Assembly (NCBI RefSeq): GCF_000317435.1
Contig: NC_019751.1
Location: 6,510,001 to 6,574,000 of the forward strand
DNA length: 64,000 bases
Direction: 5' to 3'
Origin: Calothrix sp. PCC 6303
Lineage (GTDB): Bacteria > Cyanobacteriota > Cyanobacteriia > Cyanobacteriales > Nostocaceae
Below, piece after piece: positions 37,374 through 46,603 of the stretch. The position numbers and the translations under genes were made by a program. Within the stretch, counting starts at the first letter, position 1. Every line of letters begins with the position of its first letter. Under the pieces are notes generated by a model that searched no databases, was not told where the DNA came from, and saw only the letters and a list, made by a program, of their open reading frames with translations.

Positions 37374-37510
37374 AAGATTTAGATTCTGTAGCACACATAT
37401 ACTCTGTTCGCTGTTCCCTGCACCCTGTTCGCTGATAACTGTTAACTGATTTAAGCGATCGCTCAAATTTTTTGTCAAGATAAGTAAGAGGATTGTTTAC
37501 ACAAATTTTC

Positions 37511-37870
37511 ATGACAGATCAAAATTCCAGCCAGTCTTTTACCCAAGTTACCGTTGAAGAATTTACACAACGTCTTGCTACAGCGGATAATCAGCCTCAG
37601 CTAATTGATGTCCGTGAACCCCAAGAAATTGACATCGCCAGCATCGACGGCTTTATTAATTTACCATTGAGCGAGTTTGCTAACTGGTCAGACCAAATAC
37701 ATTCTCGCTTCGATTCCAATGCCGAAACCTTTGTTCTTTGCCATCATGGCATCCGTTCAGCCCAAATGTGTCAGTGGTTGGTAGCCCAAGGATTTACAAA
37801 TGTTCACAATATTGCTGGCGGCATCGCTGCCTATTCGACAATCATAGACTCATCGATTCCGCAATATTAA
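37511..37870 (+). CDS. Rhodanese-like sulfurtransferase domain protein
   Basis: The 119-residue single-domain protein has LIDVREPQEIDIASIDGFINLPL and the active-site loop CHHGIRSAQ with the catalytic Cys followed by the CX4R pattern. It should carry a persulfide on that Cys and donate sulfur. The ATG at 37511 (MTDQNSSQ) is preferred; a TTG six codons upstream is possible. The ribosome site AAGAGGA is rather far from the ATG. Its neighbours give no clue to a partner. Confidence 0.9.
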   Translation: MTDQNSSQSFTQVTVEEFTQRLATADNQPQLIDVREPQEIDIASIDGFINLPLSEFANWSDQIHSRFDSNAETFVLCHHGIRSAQMCQWLVAQGFTNVHNIAGGIAAYSTIIDSSIPQY

Positions 37871-38318
37871 AGGAAATGTAGAGATTAGTTGTTGGCTGTT
37901 AGCTAAAATTTCTTTACTCCTTCACTCCCTCACTCCTGTTAAGTAATTCCCACACATCAGCAGTTACACGGTAGCAACAGTTCAAATCGCCAGATACTTT
38001 AGTAGTGAAAAAGACATTGTTTCCCAAGCAATCGTGAAAACATAAAAGATGGGGAAAGTGAGAAGGAATAAACAAAGATTATTTTGCCCTCATATCTCTT
38101 AATACTTTTGTTACGCATGATCTGAGCTTGCATCTGTTTTTTGCTAGCATTGAATCAGACTTTGGGGCACAAACGTAACTTTGTTTTTAGCTTTTGTAAA
38201 AAAAATCGAATAATTTATTTTCTTCGGCTACATATATTCCATCGCTATCCACCCGAAAGTTGTTCGTTCAAAAATATTTTTTAAATTTTCTTAAGTTTTG
38301 CTTCAGCAAACACACCCT
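37871..38318. other. Intergenic region upstream of hrcA
   Basis: About 450 bases without a credible gene. I looked for the HrcA operator (CIRCE, TTAGCACTC-N9-GAGTGCTAA) and did not see it here, so hrcA does not seem to be autoregulated through a canonical site. Confidence 0.4.
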
Positions 38319-39392
38319 ATGCAAGTCCAGTTAACTCACCGACAACAGCACATACTTTGGGCAACAGTGCGACACTACATCGCTACTGCTGAACCCGTAG
38401 GTTCCAAAGCTTTAGTAGAGGAATATAACCTCGGAGTTAGTTCCGCCACAATCCGTAGCATCATGGGGATGTTGGAAAAAACTGGGCTTTTGTATCAACC
38501 TCATACCTCAGCTGGGCGAATACCCTCAGATTCAGGTTATCGTCATTATGTCGATCAACTTGTAACTCCCAGCGAAATCTTGGTGCAACAGGTAGAACAA
38601 GCTTTACAGAAACGTTTGAAGTGGGAAGATTGGAGTTTGGAAGCGCTTTTACAAGGTGCCGCTCAAATTTTAGCGACATTAAGCGGATGCATTACTTTAA
38701 TTACAATGCCGCAAAATAGTACCGCAGCTTTACGACATCTACAGCTAGTACAAGCAGAAGCGGGAAGAGTCATGTTGATTGTTGTCACCGATAGCTACGA
38801 GACACACTCAATCTTGATGGATATGACAACTGTAAACCGAGTTAGTGAAGCAGATACAGAGGTAATCGATCGGGAGTTACAAATTGTTTCAAATTTCTTA
38901 AATAGTCATTTACGTGGTAAGAATCTTTTAGAGTTGGGTAAACTGGATTGGACACAGTTAGATCGAGAATTTCAATGTTATGGAGAATTTCTCAAAACTT
39001 CCCTAGTTGAACTGAGTCGTCGCACTCACAATCCATCTACCACCCAAATTATGGTACGTGGTGTATCAGAGGTTTTGCGTCAGCCAGAATTTTCGCAATT
39101 ACAGCAGGTACAAACCATCATCCAACTATTGGAGGAAGAACAAGAACAGTTGTGGAAGTTGATTGTGGATGAACCAGAAGAAGATTCTGCCAAATCCCGT
39201 GTCACCGTCCGCATTGGTGCCGAAAACACATTACAACCAATTCGCAGCTGTACATTGATCTCTTCTACATATCGGCGTGGTACAGTTCCAGTAGGTAGTG
39301 TCGGAGTATTAGGACCAACTAGGCTAGATTATGATAACGCGATCGCAGTTGTTGCCGCAGCCGCAGAATATCTATCAGAAGCTTTTAGCTAA
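38319..39392 (+). CDS. hrcA: Heat-shock transcriptional repressor HrcA
   Basis: The 357-residue protein has an N-terminal winged helix ([45 protein letters not shown]) followed by the GAF-like effector and dimer region of HrcA. In cyanobacteria HrcA binds CIRCE at groESL and groEL2 and works with GroEL as a titratable co-repressor. The ATG at 38319 ([10 protein letters not shown]) starts just before the DNA-binding domain; a TTG seven codons earlier is less likely. The C-terminal [22 protein letters not shown] is a family signature. Confidence 0.95.
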   Translation: MQVQLTHRQQHILWATVRHYIATAEPVGSKALVEEYNLGVSSATIRSIMGMLEKTGLLYQPHTSAGRIPSDSGYRHYVDQLVTPSEILVQQVEQALQKRLKWEDWSLEALLQGAAQILATLSGCITLITMPQNSTAALRHLQLVQAEAGRVMLIVVTDSYETHSILMDMTTVNRVSEADTEVIDRELQIVSNFLNSHLRGKNLLELGKLDWTQLDREFQCYGEFLKTSLVELSRRTHNPSTTQIMVRGVSEVLRQPEFSQLQQVQTIIQLLEEEQEQLWKLIVDEPEEDSAKSRVTVRIGAENTLQPIRSCTLISSTYRRGTVPVGSVGVLGPTRLDYDNAIAVVAAAAEYLSEAFS

Positions 39393-39546
39393 GTTGTAGC
39401 TATCCAAAATTCACGCAAAATCATGAGATTCAAGATAATATCCATTAGGGGGGAACAATCGTTTGCCCTGAATTTGCTGAGGTATAAAAATTAGATGCGT
39501 CGCAGGCTAACATATACTTTCCCACAAAACTAGGAAACCAGAAAAT

Positions 39547-41589
39547 CTACCTATTGATTCTCCATTTTGTAGTCACTAACTCATCGCACTTAATATTATT
39601 CACAAAGTTAGAGGAAACTTCATTATTACATGATAGATTCTCTATAATCTCTGAAGCTAGACTTTCATCCTCAGCTTTTCCCATCCCCGATAAAACAACA
39701 TCATCTTCTTGATTTTCTCTTTCGGATGACTCAGGATCAATTAACGGTAAAGTAACAGTTACAGTAGTTCCTTCATTAATCCCAGGACTACTCAGGGTAA
39801 TTGTTCCCCCCATCAACTCAATTAAGTTACGGGAAATTGCTAATCCCAAACCTGTACCACCAATTTTACGTGAAGTGGCATCTCCAACCATAACAAATGG
39901 ACGGAATAATTTTTGCTGTTGAGATAAATCAATCCCAATTCCTGTATCTTGAAATGCAATAATTACATGTGGCTTTGCATTGATTTCTTCAATACTAGTA
40001 GAAATTGTAATACTTCCAGTTTCGGTGAATTTAGTTGCGTTTCCAATTACATTAATAAATACTTGCTTTAGTTTAATTGGATCGATATTTACAGGAATTG
40101 AATCCAACATCATAGGAATATTTAATTTTAATCCTTTTTGCTGCACATTCACCGACTGTAAATTAATAACTTCCTTTAGCAAATTATGCAGATCAACAGG
40201 TTCCAAAAATACAGAAAGTTTACCAGCTTCAATTTTGGAAATATCTAGCAAATCATTAATTAATCCCAAAAGATGAATAGCAGTTTCATCTGCACGCTGA
40301 AGAAATTCTAATTCCTCTTCTCGATCATCGCATAATCCATCCCTAACAATCCGAATGCTATTAATAATAATATTCAAAGGATTTCTCAATTCGTGCGATG
40401 TATTTGCTAAAAATTGACTTTTAACTTGATTCGCATCCTTAGCATCTTTCCAGGCTATTTCTAATTCTTCTGCCCAATTTTTTAGGCGTTCTACCATCTG
40501 ACCAATTGCTTGGGCAAGTTGATTAAATTCACGAATATCAAAATCATCAGGTGAAACTGCTTCTGGAGATTGATTTGAATGAGTTTTTAAAGCATAATCT
40601 CGTAACTTTTCAATTGGACTTGCCAAGTAATTAGAAACATATAAAGAAGCTACTATGCTTGCACCAATTAAGACAACCGTTAAAATAAATAAAACTAACT
40701 TGATTGTTCCCAATCCATACAACACATTATCTAAAGTGGTTACATCTAGAATAATCCATTTCTGGGAAGAAGATACAGTAACTGGACTAGGAATAGCAGT
40801 GTAACCAGCAACTAGTTCTTCCCCCTGTTTTTCAAAAAAGAAATGTAAATATTTCTTTTTCCCAGAAATGGCATTTCGCACAATCTTTTTTAAACGAGAA
40901 GCATCTACATGCTGAGCAATATTAGTTCCAATCCTTGTGGTTATAGGATGTGTCAATATTGTACCGTCTTCAGATATAACGACAGATGAACCTATAAACA
41001 ATCCTGGTTGCTTTCTAATTTTCTCTTGTAGTTCTGATTGAATACTCAAAACATAATTTGGTTCACCATTCAAATTATAAACTGGGGTTGATAGGAGTAT
41101 TTGCAATTTATTTTTCATACTCGGATCAGCGGTATTAATATTTGTATAATTTTTGGGAGGGATAATTACTTTAGCTTGAATATCTGTACTGTTATTCAGC
41201 TTTTTGACTTCATCAATAGCCCTTTCACCGCAGGTGCTGGCAATCACATCTTGTGTTTTTAGATCAATTAGTTGAATACACTCAAGGTGTTGTGGAGATT
41301 CTTGAGTTATTTTGTTAATGAATTCTTGAGCTTCAGCCGCTGAACCTGAGCGAATTTGAGTAGCTTGACTAATACTAAGTAGATTAATTTTGAGACTACT
41401 AATCGTATCAGCAATTTTTTCGCCCTTCATTACAGCACTTTCAGTGAGATTTTTTCGAGCCGTTTCTAGAAGGCTATCGCGTGCTTTTTGAAAGACTGCA
41501 AACTCACCTATAAATAAAATAGGGACTGACAGAAATAAAATTCTGGATGTTAAAATGCGACGGAATGATAATTGGCGGGGTTTAGCCAT
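39547..41589 (-). CDS. Membrane sensor histidine kinase (dCACHE-HAMP)
   Basis: The 680-residue protein starts at ATG 41589 (MAKPRQLSFRR) after GAGAGA. Between two membrane helices (ILFLSVPILFIGEFAVF and KLVLFILTVVLIGASIVASL) lies a 250-residue periplasmic region with a CACHE-like fold (VVISEDGTILTHPITTRIG). HAMP and coiled coil follow, then the H box FLANTSHELRNPLNIIINS, N box NVIGNATKFT, G1 QDTGIGI, F box LFRPFV and G2 GGTGLGLAIS. It lacks a receiver domain. The periplasmic part should bind a small molecule. No response regulator is adjacent. An acidic tail of about 60 residues follows the ATPase domain. Confidence 0.92.
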   Translation of the reverse strand: MAKPRQLSFRRILTSRILFLSVPILFIGEFAVFQKARDSLLETARKNLTESAVMKGEKIADTISSLKINLLSISQATQIRSGSAAEAQEFINKITQESPQHLECIQLIDLKTQDVIASTCGERAIDEVKKLNNSTDIQAKVIIPPKNYTNINTADPSMKNKLQILLSTPVYNLNGEPNYVLSIQSELQEKIRKQPGLFIGSSVVISEDGTILTHPITTRIGTNIAQHVDASRLKKIVRNAISGKKKYLHFFFEKQGEELVAGYTAIPSPVTVSSSQKWIILDVTTLDNVLYGLGTIKLVLFILTVVLIGASIVASLYVSNYLASPIEKLRDYALKTHSNQSPEAVSPDDFDIREFNQLAQAIGQMVERLKNWAEELEIAWKDAKDANQVKSQFLANTSHELRNPLNIIINSIRIVRDGLCDDREEELEFLQRADETAIHLLGLINDLLDISKIEAGKLSVFLEPVDLHNLLKEVINLQSVNVQQKGLKLNIPMMLDSIPVNIDPIKLKQVFINVIGNATKFTETGSITISTSIEEINAKPHVIIAFQDTGIGIDLSQQQKLFRPFVMVGDATSRKIGGTGLGLAISRNLIELMGGTITLSSPGINEGTTVTVTLPLIDPESSERENQEDDVVLSGMGKAEDESLASEIIENLSCNNEVSSNFVNNIKCDELVTTKWRINR

Positions 41590-42222
41590 TGGTAGTCTCT
41601 CTCGGCATCTCCAAACCACAATAGCAATGATATTTAAATTTAGCAGTAATTGTCATTAATTTATGATTAATATCCGCTAATTATAGTGACTGATGAATTA
41701 GCTATTCAGCTTCAACTATATTTCAACTTAATTTGATTGGTAAAATTTTAGAGTGCCTAATTAAGCATGTGACTTTACTAAGAGTATCACAGGTTAAAAG
41801 TCAAAAAGTATTTCCCTATGTTAATCACAAAATGGATGAATACTTATTGTGCGTTGCCTGGAACCCTTCTAAATTCATACAATTTATACATTTTACATTT
41901 CTCATGCTCCTGCAAGTAAAGGTTTTTTTATTTTGACTCAGGATTTTTCAGAATCGAGGGTAATTGAATAGTCATAAATCAGCTTTTTCCGACGTTGTAA
42001 TTGAATCGTGATTCTGCCTGATTTTACTACCACCAATTTATTTTGATGTATAGTTTAGCTGCTGATAGCTCAATACTTTACTACTTTAACTTTGGATTAA
42101 AATCTTCAACTAGATAATTATTTTTTGCCACCTACTGCTCAGTTATCAATGCAAAAATGTGGTTTACCATAGCTAACTGGTGCTACTGCTGACAAATATA
42201 AACAAATATCCTAGTAAAATCA
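41590..42222. other. Intergenic region between divergent genes
   Basis: About 630 bases between the sensor kinase and the reductase gene, AT-rich, with no frame that has both a good start and family character. The 67-codon frame at 41733 looks accidental. Confidence 0.4.
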
Positions 42223-42921
42223 ATGATGCAACATCGACCCTTTGTAACTGTAATTCTTGCAGTGAGTGTAGATGGTAAGATATCAGACTTTAGGCGATCG
42301 CCTGCTCGGTTCGGCTCAAATACTGATAAAGCACACCTAGAAAGACAGATTTCTGCCTCTGACGCTGTACTATTTGGTGCTGATACGCTTCGAGCCTACG
42401 GCACAACACTAACTATTACCGATCTAGATTTGCTACGACACAGAAAAGAAGCTGGTAAGGATGCTCAACCGCTTCATCTAATTATTACAGATCTAGCTAA
42501 GTTAGATCCGGAAATTCGCTTCTTTAATCAGCCAGTGCATCGCTGGTTAATTACCAGTCAGCAGGGGGCAAATTTTTGGCAGAATCGCTCAGAATTTCAG
42601 CGAATTTTGATATTTGAGAGTGATTGTGGTCAAATAGACTTGACAAAAGTACTTTCATGTTTACCGAATCTAGGTATCGAACGTCTTGCTGTACTAGGTG
42701 GAGGTGATTTGGTGGCATCGATGATAAAAGCTGATTTGGTGGATGAATTATGGTTTACTGTTTGTCCTTTGATTTTGGGGGGTATTGCTGCACCCAGTGC
42801 GGTAGCAGGTATGGGTTTTTTGGCTGATGTTGCACCCCGCTTACAGTTGCTTGAAGTAAATCGAGTTGAAGACGAGGTTTTTTTACATTATCGAATTAAA
42901 GAAAGAGTTGACATATTCTAG
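42223..42921 (+). CDS. RibD C-terminal-type reductase (dihydrofolate-reductase fold)
   Basis: The 232-residue protein matches the reductase half of RibD: VTVILAVSVDGKISDF at the start, ASDAVLFGADTLRAYG, LAVLGGGDLVASMI (NADPH loop) and a C-terminal LILGGIAAPSAV. It lacks the deaminase half, so it is a stand-alone pyrimidine reductase or a related NADPH-dependent reductase. In riboflavin synthesis the activity reduces the ribosyl group of the pyrimidine intermediate. The gene stands alone, so the pathway is not confirmed by neighbours. There are two adjacent ATG codons. Confidence 0.85.
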   Translation: MMQHRPFVTVILAVSVDGKISDFRRSPARFGSNTDKAHLERQISASDAVLFGADTLRAYGTTLTITDLDLLRHRKEAGKDAQPLHLIITDLAKLDPEIRFFNQPVHRWLITSQQGANFWQNRSEFQRILIFESDCGQIDLTKVLSCLPNLGIERLAVLGGGDLVASMIKADLVDELWFTVCPLILGGIAAPSAVAGMGFLADVAPRLQLLEVNRVEDEVFLHYRIKERVDIF

Positions 42922-43433
42922 ATATAGAGTGTTGTTCGTTTTTATCAAGTACACCTTTATCAGGTCTAACTTGTGTTTAGGAAACCTAAATATCTGTATC
43001 TAATAGCAGGGAAACTGGGTCATAATCTGATTTGAACTGTTTACCCAAATTTAGGCTGTGAACCTATGATCATGTTTCCATAGACGATAATAATGGATAT
43101 TTTGGCTTTTTGGTGCAAAAATCTGGTTTATTATCGTAATTAAACGGAAAATGTACTGATTTATGGCTCTTATTGTCTTAAGGGTGTGGAAATTTTCCGT
43201 GACTGATGACAATTATGCAAATGGAAAACCGACACTGAATTTTGCCTCTCTTGTAGACAAATATCCCAGTTGCTTAAAAAGTAATAACTAAGTGGAGATG
43301 CAGCACTGCTACATCTCCACTCTGAATAAGATCAATTTTAATTGTATTAGTCCTAAAACGAGAAGCCGGAAATAAGGGGCTTTTTTGTCCATGTCTTCGT
43401 CTAGCAAAATTGACTTGGCACAGTTGCTATCCT
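42922..43433. other. Intergenic region with a palindromic repeat
   Basis: About 510 bases. Contains GTGGAGATGCAGCACTGCTA-type palindrome at 43292-43320 and nothing else that I can support. Confidence 0.4.
43292..43320. repeat. Palindromic repeat with core GCAGCACTGCTAC
   Basis: A 29-base near-perfect palindrome with GTGGAGATG and CATCTCCAC arms. It is related to 34933-34953. Confidence 0.6.
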
Positions 43434-43784
43434 CTATATATCTTCAACTTCTAATCTTGCAGCTGTAACTGCATCGAATGCGAAGGCTACGATTATCGGC
43501 ATTGGACACTTGAATATATAGGTCGAAACTACTGCCACGCAAGTAGCCACCACAGCGGAAACTGACCAGATTTTTTCTTGGGATGTCATTCCTTTCTCTT
43601 GCTTGATAGCTCTTAATACTTTACCGGGAATTGGCTCAGGCATGACTGCTCCTGGGGGAAATGCCCAGTAATTATTTCGTCGCTCTTCAAATAAATCAGT
43701 CCAGCCGTTATCTTCACACCATTCTTCAACCCATTGGTTACAAAAGTGATTCATGAGACGAAGGCGAGAAATAGAACTTTGCAT
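43434..43784 (-). CDS. Conserved hypothetical protein with C-terminal membrane helices
   Basis: The 116-residue protein begins with a Trp- and Cys-rich segment (CNQWVEEWCEDNGWTDLFEE) and a proline-rich link (FPPGAVMPEPIPGKVLRAIK). Two hydrophobic stretches follow (WSVSAVVATCVAVVSTYIF and MPIIVAFAFDAVTAARL). I recognise the general type from cyanobacteria but not a function. The ATG at 43784 is the only full-length start; an ATG 10 codons later is possible. It is monocistronic. Confidence 0.6.
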   Translation of the reverse strand: MQSSISRLRLMNHFCNQWVEEWCEDNGWTDLFEERRNNYWAFPPGAVMPEPIPGKVLRAIKQEKGMTSQEKIWSVSAVVATCVAVVSTYIFKCPMPIIVAFAFDAVTAARLEVEDI

Positions 43785-44447
43785 AATTTATTGAGGACTA
43801 AGGGTTGGCGATGAAGCGATTAGATGGTCGCTAACAGGTTTGGTAATGGAAACTTATAGATATCAATTAATCAACTTATGTCAAGTTTTATGAAGCAGTT
43901 ATAATAGGTTTTATTACGCGGATAGACCGCTGCTTTACAACTATAAGACTAACAGCAAAATGGGGTGCTTCAAGCAAAAAGAAAATAAACTTTACTTAAC
44001 TCTTGTTGGCGATATAATTCGCAATAAAGATGATATGAGAAAAATACTAGCGATAACTGTGGCATTGACTCACAAGTCTTGATATATATCAAAAAATAGA
44101 AAATATTAAGTTAAACTAAAGAGCTATTCTTGGCAATAAATGATGAATTTATGCTTAAAACATCAATGGTTTGATCTTTGATAAATTTGCCTACCAGTAG
44201 ATATTTTAAATTTGTCGCTAAAAAATTAGAAAAAGCCTTAAGTCTATATACTGAGATTATTGATTTTTATGAAGATTGAGATTCTAGTCTTTGACTAGAT
44301 AATCTAATTTTCTAGGGATAAAGTGCTTAATTTACCTCTATGGTTACGGAACTACTCTTGATCCCCAAAAATGACAAAAACTGATGTGTATAGTGTGAAG
44401 TTACAAGCTGTAAGCTGAGAAAAGCAACCTACCTGATCTAATTAGTT
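43785..44447. other. Intergenic region without recognised feature
   Basis: About 660 AT-rich bases upstream of both the small membrane-protein gene and the lumenal pentapeptide gene. Both promoters must be here, but I cannot place them with confidence. Confidence 0.4.
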
Positions 44448-44936
44448 ATGTTTTGGCGAAAAGTTGTAGTATTGATATTAGTCATAGATGCATTTTTCTT
44501 GACATCTCCAGCATTGGCAGACTGGACACACCCACTATCATTTAGTAATGCCCAATTAGCCCGTCAGGATTTTTCAGGACAAAGCCTGCAAGCAGCCGAA
44601 TTTTCTAATGCCAATATGGAATTAGCTGACTTTAGGGGTGCAGATTTACGAGGTGCTGTAATGAGTGCATCAACTATGACTAAAGCCAATCTACATGGAG
44701 CAAATTTAGCAAATGCACTAGTGGATCAGGTAAACTTAACAGGGGCGGATTTAAGTGATGCCGTCCTTCAGGAAGCGCTATTGCTGCGTGCGATTTTTAC
44801 TGATGTAAAGATCAATGGTGCAGATTTTACAGATGCAATCTTAGATGGTGCACAAATTAGAGAATTGTGCAACATAGCTAGTGGTGTAAATTCTCAAACT
44901 GGTGTTGAAACTCGTTATTCGCTAGGGTGTAAATGA
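44448..44936 (+). CDS. Lumenal or periplasmic pentapeptide-repeat protein
   Basis: The 162-residue protein has a signal peptide (VVVLILVIDAFFLTSPALAD) and then pentapeptide units (LQAAEFSNANMELADFRGAD, ANLHGANLANALVDQVNLTGADL). It ends with a Cys pair (ELCNIAS and SLGCK) that could form a disulfide. It resembles the thylakoid-lumen pentapeptide proteins of plants and cyanobacteria. Its stop overlaps the purK start in the sequence ATGA, so translation of the two is coupled. Why it is coupled to purine synthesis is unclear. Confidence 0.85.
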   Translation: MFWRKVVVLILVIDAFFLTSPALADWTHPLSFSNAQLARQDFSGQSLQAAEFSNANMELADFRGADLRGAVMSASTMTKANLHGANLANALVDQVNLTGADLSDAVLQEALLLRAIFTDVKINGADFTDAILDGAQIRELCNIASGVNSQTGVETRYSLGCK

Positions 44937-46153
44937 AGCGTGTTGGTGTAATTGGTGGTGGACAGTTGGCTTGGATGATGGGTGGTGCAGCGAAAAAGCT
45001 AGGAGTTGAGTTGGTAGTCCAAACTCCCAGTCCTGATGATCCGGCTGTTGCGATCGCATTATTGCAGAAACCAGTCCAAAAGTTCACAAGATACGATTTA
45101 AAGTCAGACTTTTTTGTGCAAGCAAGGGTTGATGATGCCATTGCCACTGCTGAACTTGCGAAAAAAAGTGATGTGATTACCTTTGAAAATGAATTTGTTG
45201 ATGTGGAAGCACTGTCGATTTTGGCACACAAAGGTGTTTGCTTTCGTCCGCGACTCGAAGCTTTGGCACCCTTGTTGGATAAATACCACCAACGCTGTTA
45301 CCTCAAAGATTTAAATTTACCCGTTCCTAATTTCCTCCCTTTGGATAGTGAAGCGATAATTGCATCAAGTGATTCTGGCTTGACACAATTAGGTTTCCCT
45401 GTGGTTCTCAAAGCTCGTCGTCATGGTTATGATGGACAAGGAACTTACATTGTCAAAAACCTAGGACAGCTAAAAGAAATCCTTGCCTCCACTCACCACT
45501 CTAGATACTCATCCACACAACCGATATATCTATTGGAAGAATTCATTCCCTTCACTCGTGAATTAGCTGTTATCGCAGCTAGATCAGTAAATGGAGAAGT
45601 TGTCATCTATCCAGTGGTAGAGACTCAACAAGAGGAACAGGTATGTCGGCGAGTTATTGCCCCTGCGGATATCTCACCCCAGGTAGCAGCCCAAACTGCC
45701 AATATAGCTTGTACTTTACTCAATCATTTAGAGGTGATTGGAGTCTTTGGAATAGAACTATTCCTGACGGCAGATGACAAAGTGCTAGTGAATGAGATAG
45801 CCCCAAGAACCCATAACTCTGGACACTTCTCCCTAGATGCTTGCCAGACTTCTCAGTTTGAGCAACACCTACGAGCAGTTTGTGGTTTACCATTAGGAAA
45901 CACTGCTCTAAATTGTCCAGGTGCAGTGATGGTGAATCTCTTGGGATATGAAAATTCTCAAAGTGATTATCTGTCAAAGCGTCAACAAATAGAAGAAATA
46001 CCCCAAGCACATCTCCATTGGTACGGGAAAACCGAATCCCGTCCTGGACGCAAATTGGGACATGTAACTGTTATATTAGACCAGTGTCGGCGAGAACATG
46101 CGATCGCAACAGCCCAACAAATAGAATCAATCTGGTACCCGACTCAAAGTTAG
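44933..46153 (+). CDS. purK: N5-carboxyaminoimidazole ribonucleotide synthase
   Basis: An ATP-grasp enzyme of de novo purine synthesis that carboxylates AIR with bicarbonate and ATP. The 406-residue protein starts MKRVGVIGGGQLAWMMGGAAKKLG and has VITFENEFVDVEAL, PVVLKARRHGYDGQGTYIV, LLEEFIPFTRELAVIAARS and NEIAPRTHNSGHFSLDAC. All the ATP-grasp metal residues seem to be present. The 6S RNA gene lies 80 bases downstream, a neighbourhood known from other cyanobacteria. Confidence 0.95.
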   Translation: MKRVGVIGGGQLAWMMGGAAKKLGVELVVQTPSPDDPAVAIALLQKPVQKFTRYDLKSDFFVQARVDDAIATAELAKKSDVITFENEFVDVEALSILAHKGVCFRPRLEALAPLLDKYHQRCYLKDLNLPVPNFLPLDSEAIIASSDSGLTQLGFPVVLKARRHGYDGQGTYIVKNLGQLKEILASTHHSRYSSTQPIYLLEEFIPFTRELAVIAARSVNGEVVIYPVVETQQEEQVCRRVIAPADISPQVAAQTANIACTLLNHLEVIGVFGIELFLTADDKVLVNEIAPRTHNSGHFSLDACQTSQFEQHLRAVCGLPLGNTALNCPGAVMVNLLGYENSQSDYLSKRQQIEEIPQAHLHWYGKTESRPGRKLGHVTVILDQCRREHAIATAQQIESIWYPTQS

Positions 46154-46222
46154 GCAAAGTCATGATTAAATCAAAAATGGTAAATTTTCCTTTAATCAAG
46201 ACACAACATGATTTTGGAAGGT

Positions 46223-46228
46223 TATAAT
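46223..46228 (+). promoter_or_regulatory. -10 element of the 6S RNA gene
   Basis: A perfect TATAAT hexamer ends 8 bases before the inferred 5' end of the RNA. No clear -35 box is visible at the usual distance. Confidence 0.6.
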
Positions 46229-46235
46229 GGGGTTG

Positions 46236-46420
46236 TTGTACTGTGACGTTGGTGACTGCCATCAAGTTTTTTGATCTATAACTTGAAGCAAAAGGGAGCC
46301 TTACAATTCTCGTGGCAGTATACCGGGCATGTACCCGGAAACTTTAAACGGAGGAACTGGTTCCCACCTGGATTTTCCAGGTCAAAAACTTAGGTAAAAC
46401 GGCGTTGCGGTACACAATAT
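46236..46420 (+). ncRNA. ssaA: 6S RNA (ssaA)
   Basis: The RNA mimics an open promoter and binds RNA polymerase holoenzyme. A terminal stem joins TGTACTGTGACG (46237-46248) with CGTTGCGGTACA (46403-46414) over 12 pairs with G-U wobbles. The interior is a long interrupted helix with hairpins such as ACCGGGCATGTACCCGG and ACCTGGATTTTCCAGGT. A TATAAT sits just upstream and a strong hairpin just downstream. The length of about 180 bases and the place directly after purK fit the cyanobacterial 6S gene described next to purK in Synechococcus. The exact ends are inferred from the stem. Confidence 0.8.
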
Positions 46421-46423
46421 TTG

Positions 46424-46460
46424 AAGCCTTCAAAGTTGATAAAACTTTGGAGGCTTTAAT
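46424..46460 (+). terminator. Terminator after 6S RNA
   Basis: GCCTTCAAAGTT pairs with AACTTTGGAGGC (12 bp, one wobble) and is followed by TTTAAT. Confidence 0.7.
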
Positions 46461-46603
46461 TATTAAGTCTCGACACCTCAACCTGTAATTTGTATTATTT
46501 GTATAAATTGAGTCTAAATGTAATTTGAATAACAGTTAAGATTAGTTAAATTAGCCAAATTTTGGCTATAAACAGCAAAGATATTATACATAAAAGTCGA
46601 TTA

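Noticed and set aside
37871-38318. CIRCE operator upstream of hrcA
   Set aside because: The TTAGCACTC/GAGTGCTAA inverted repeat is not present in this gap.
41733-41936. 67-codon plus-strand frame before the RibD-like gene
   Set aside because: No recognisable family, no good ribosome site and a composition like the surrounding AT-rich DNA.
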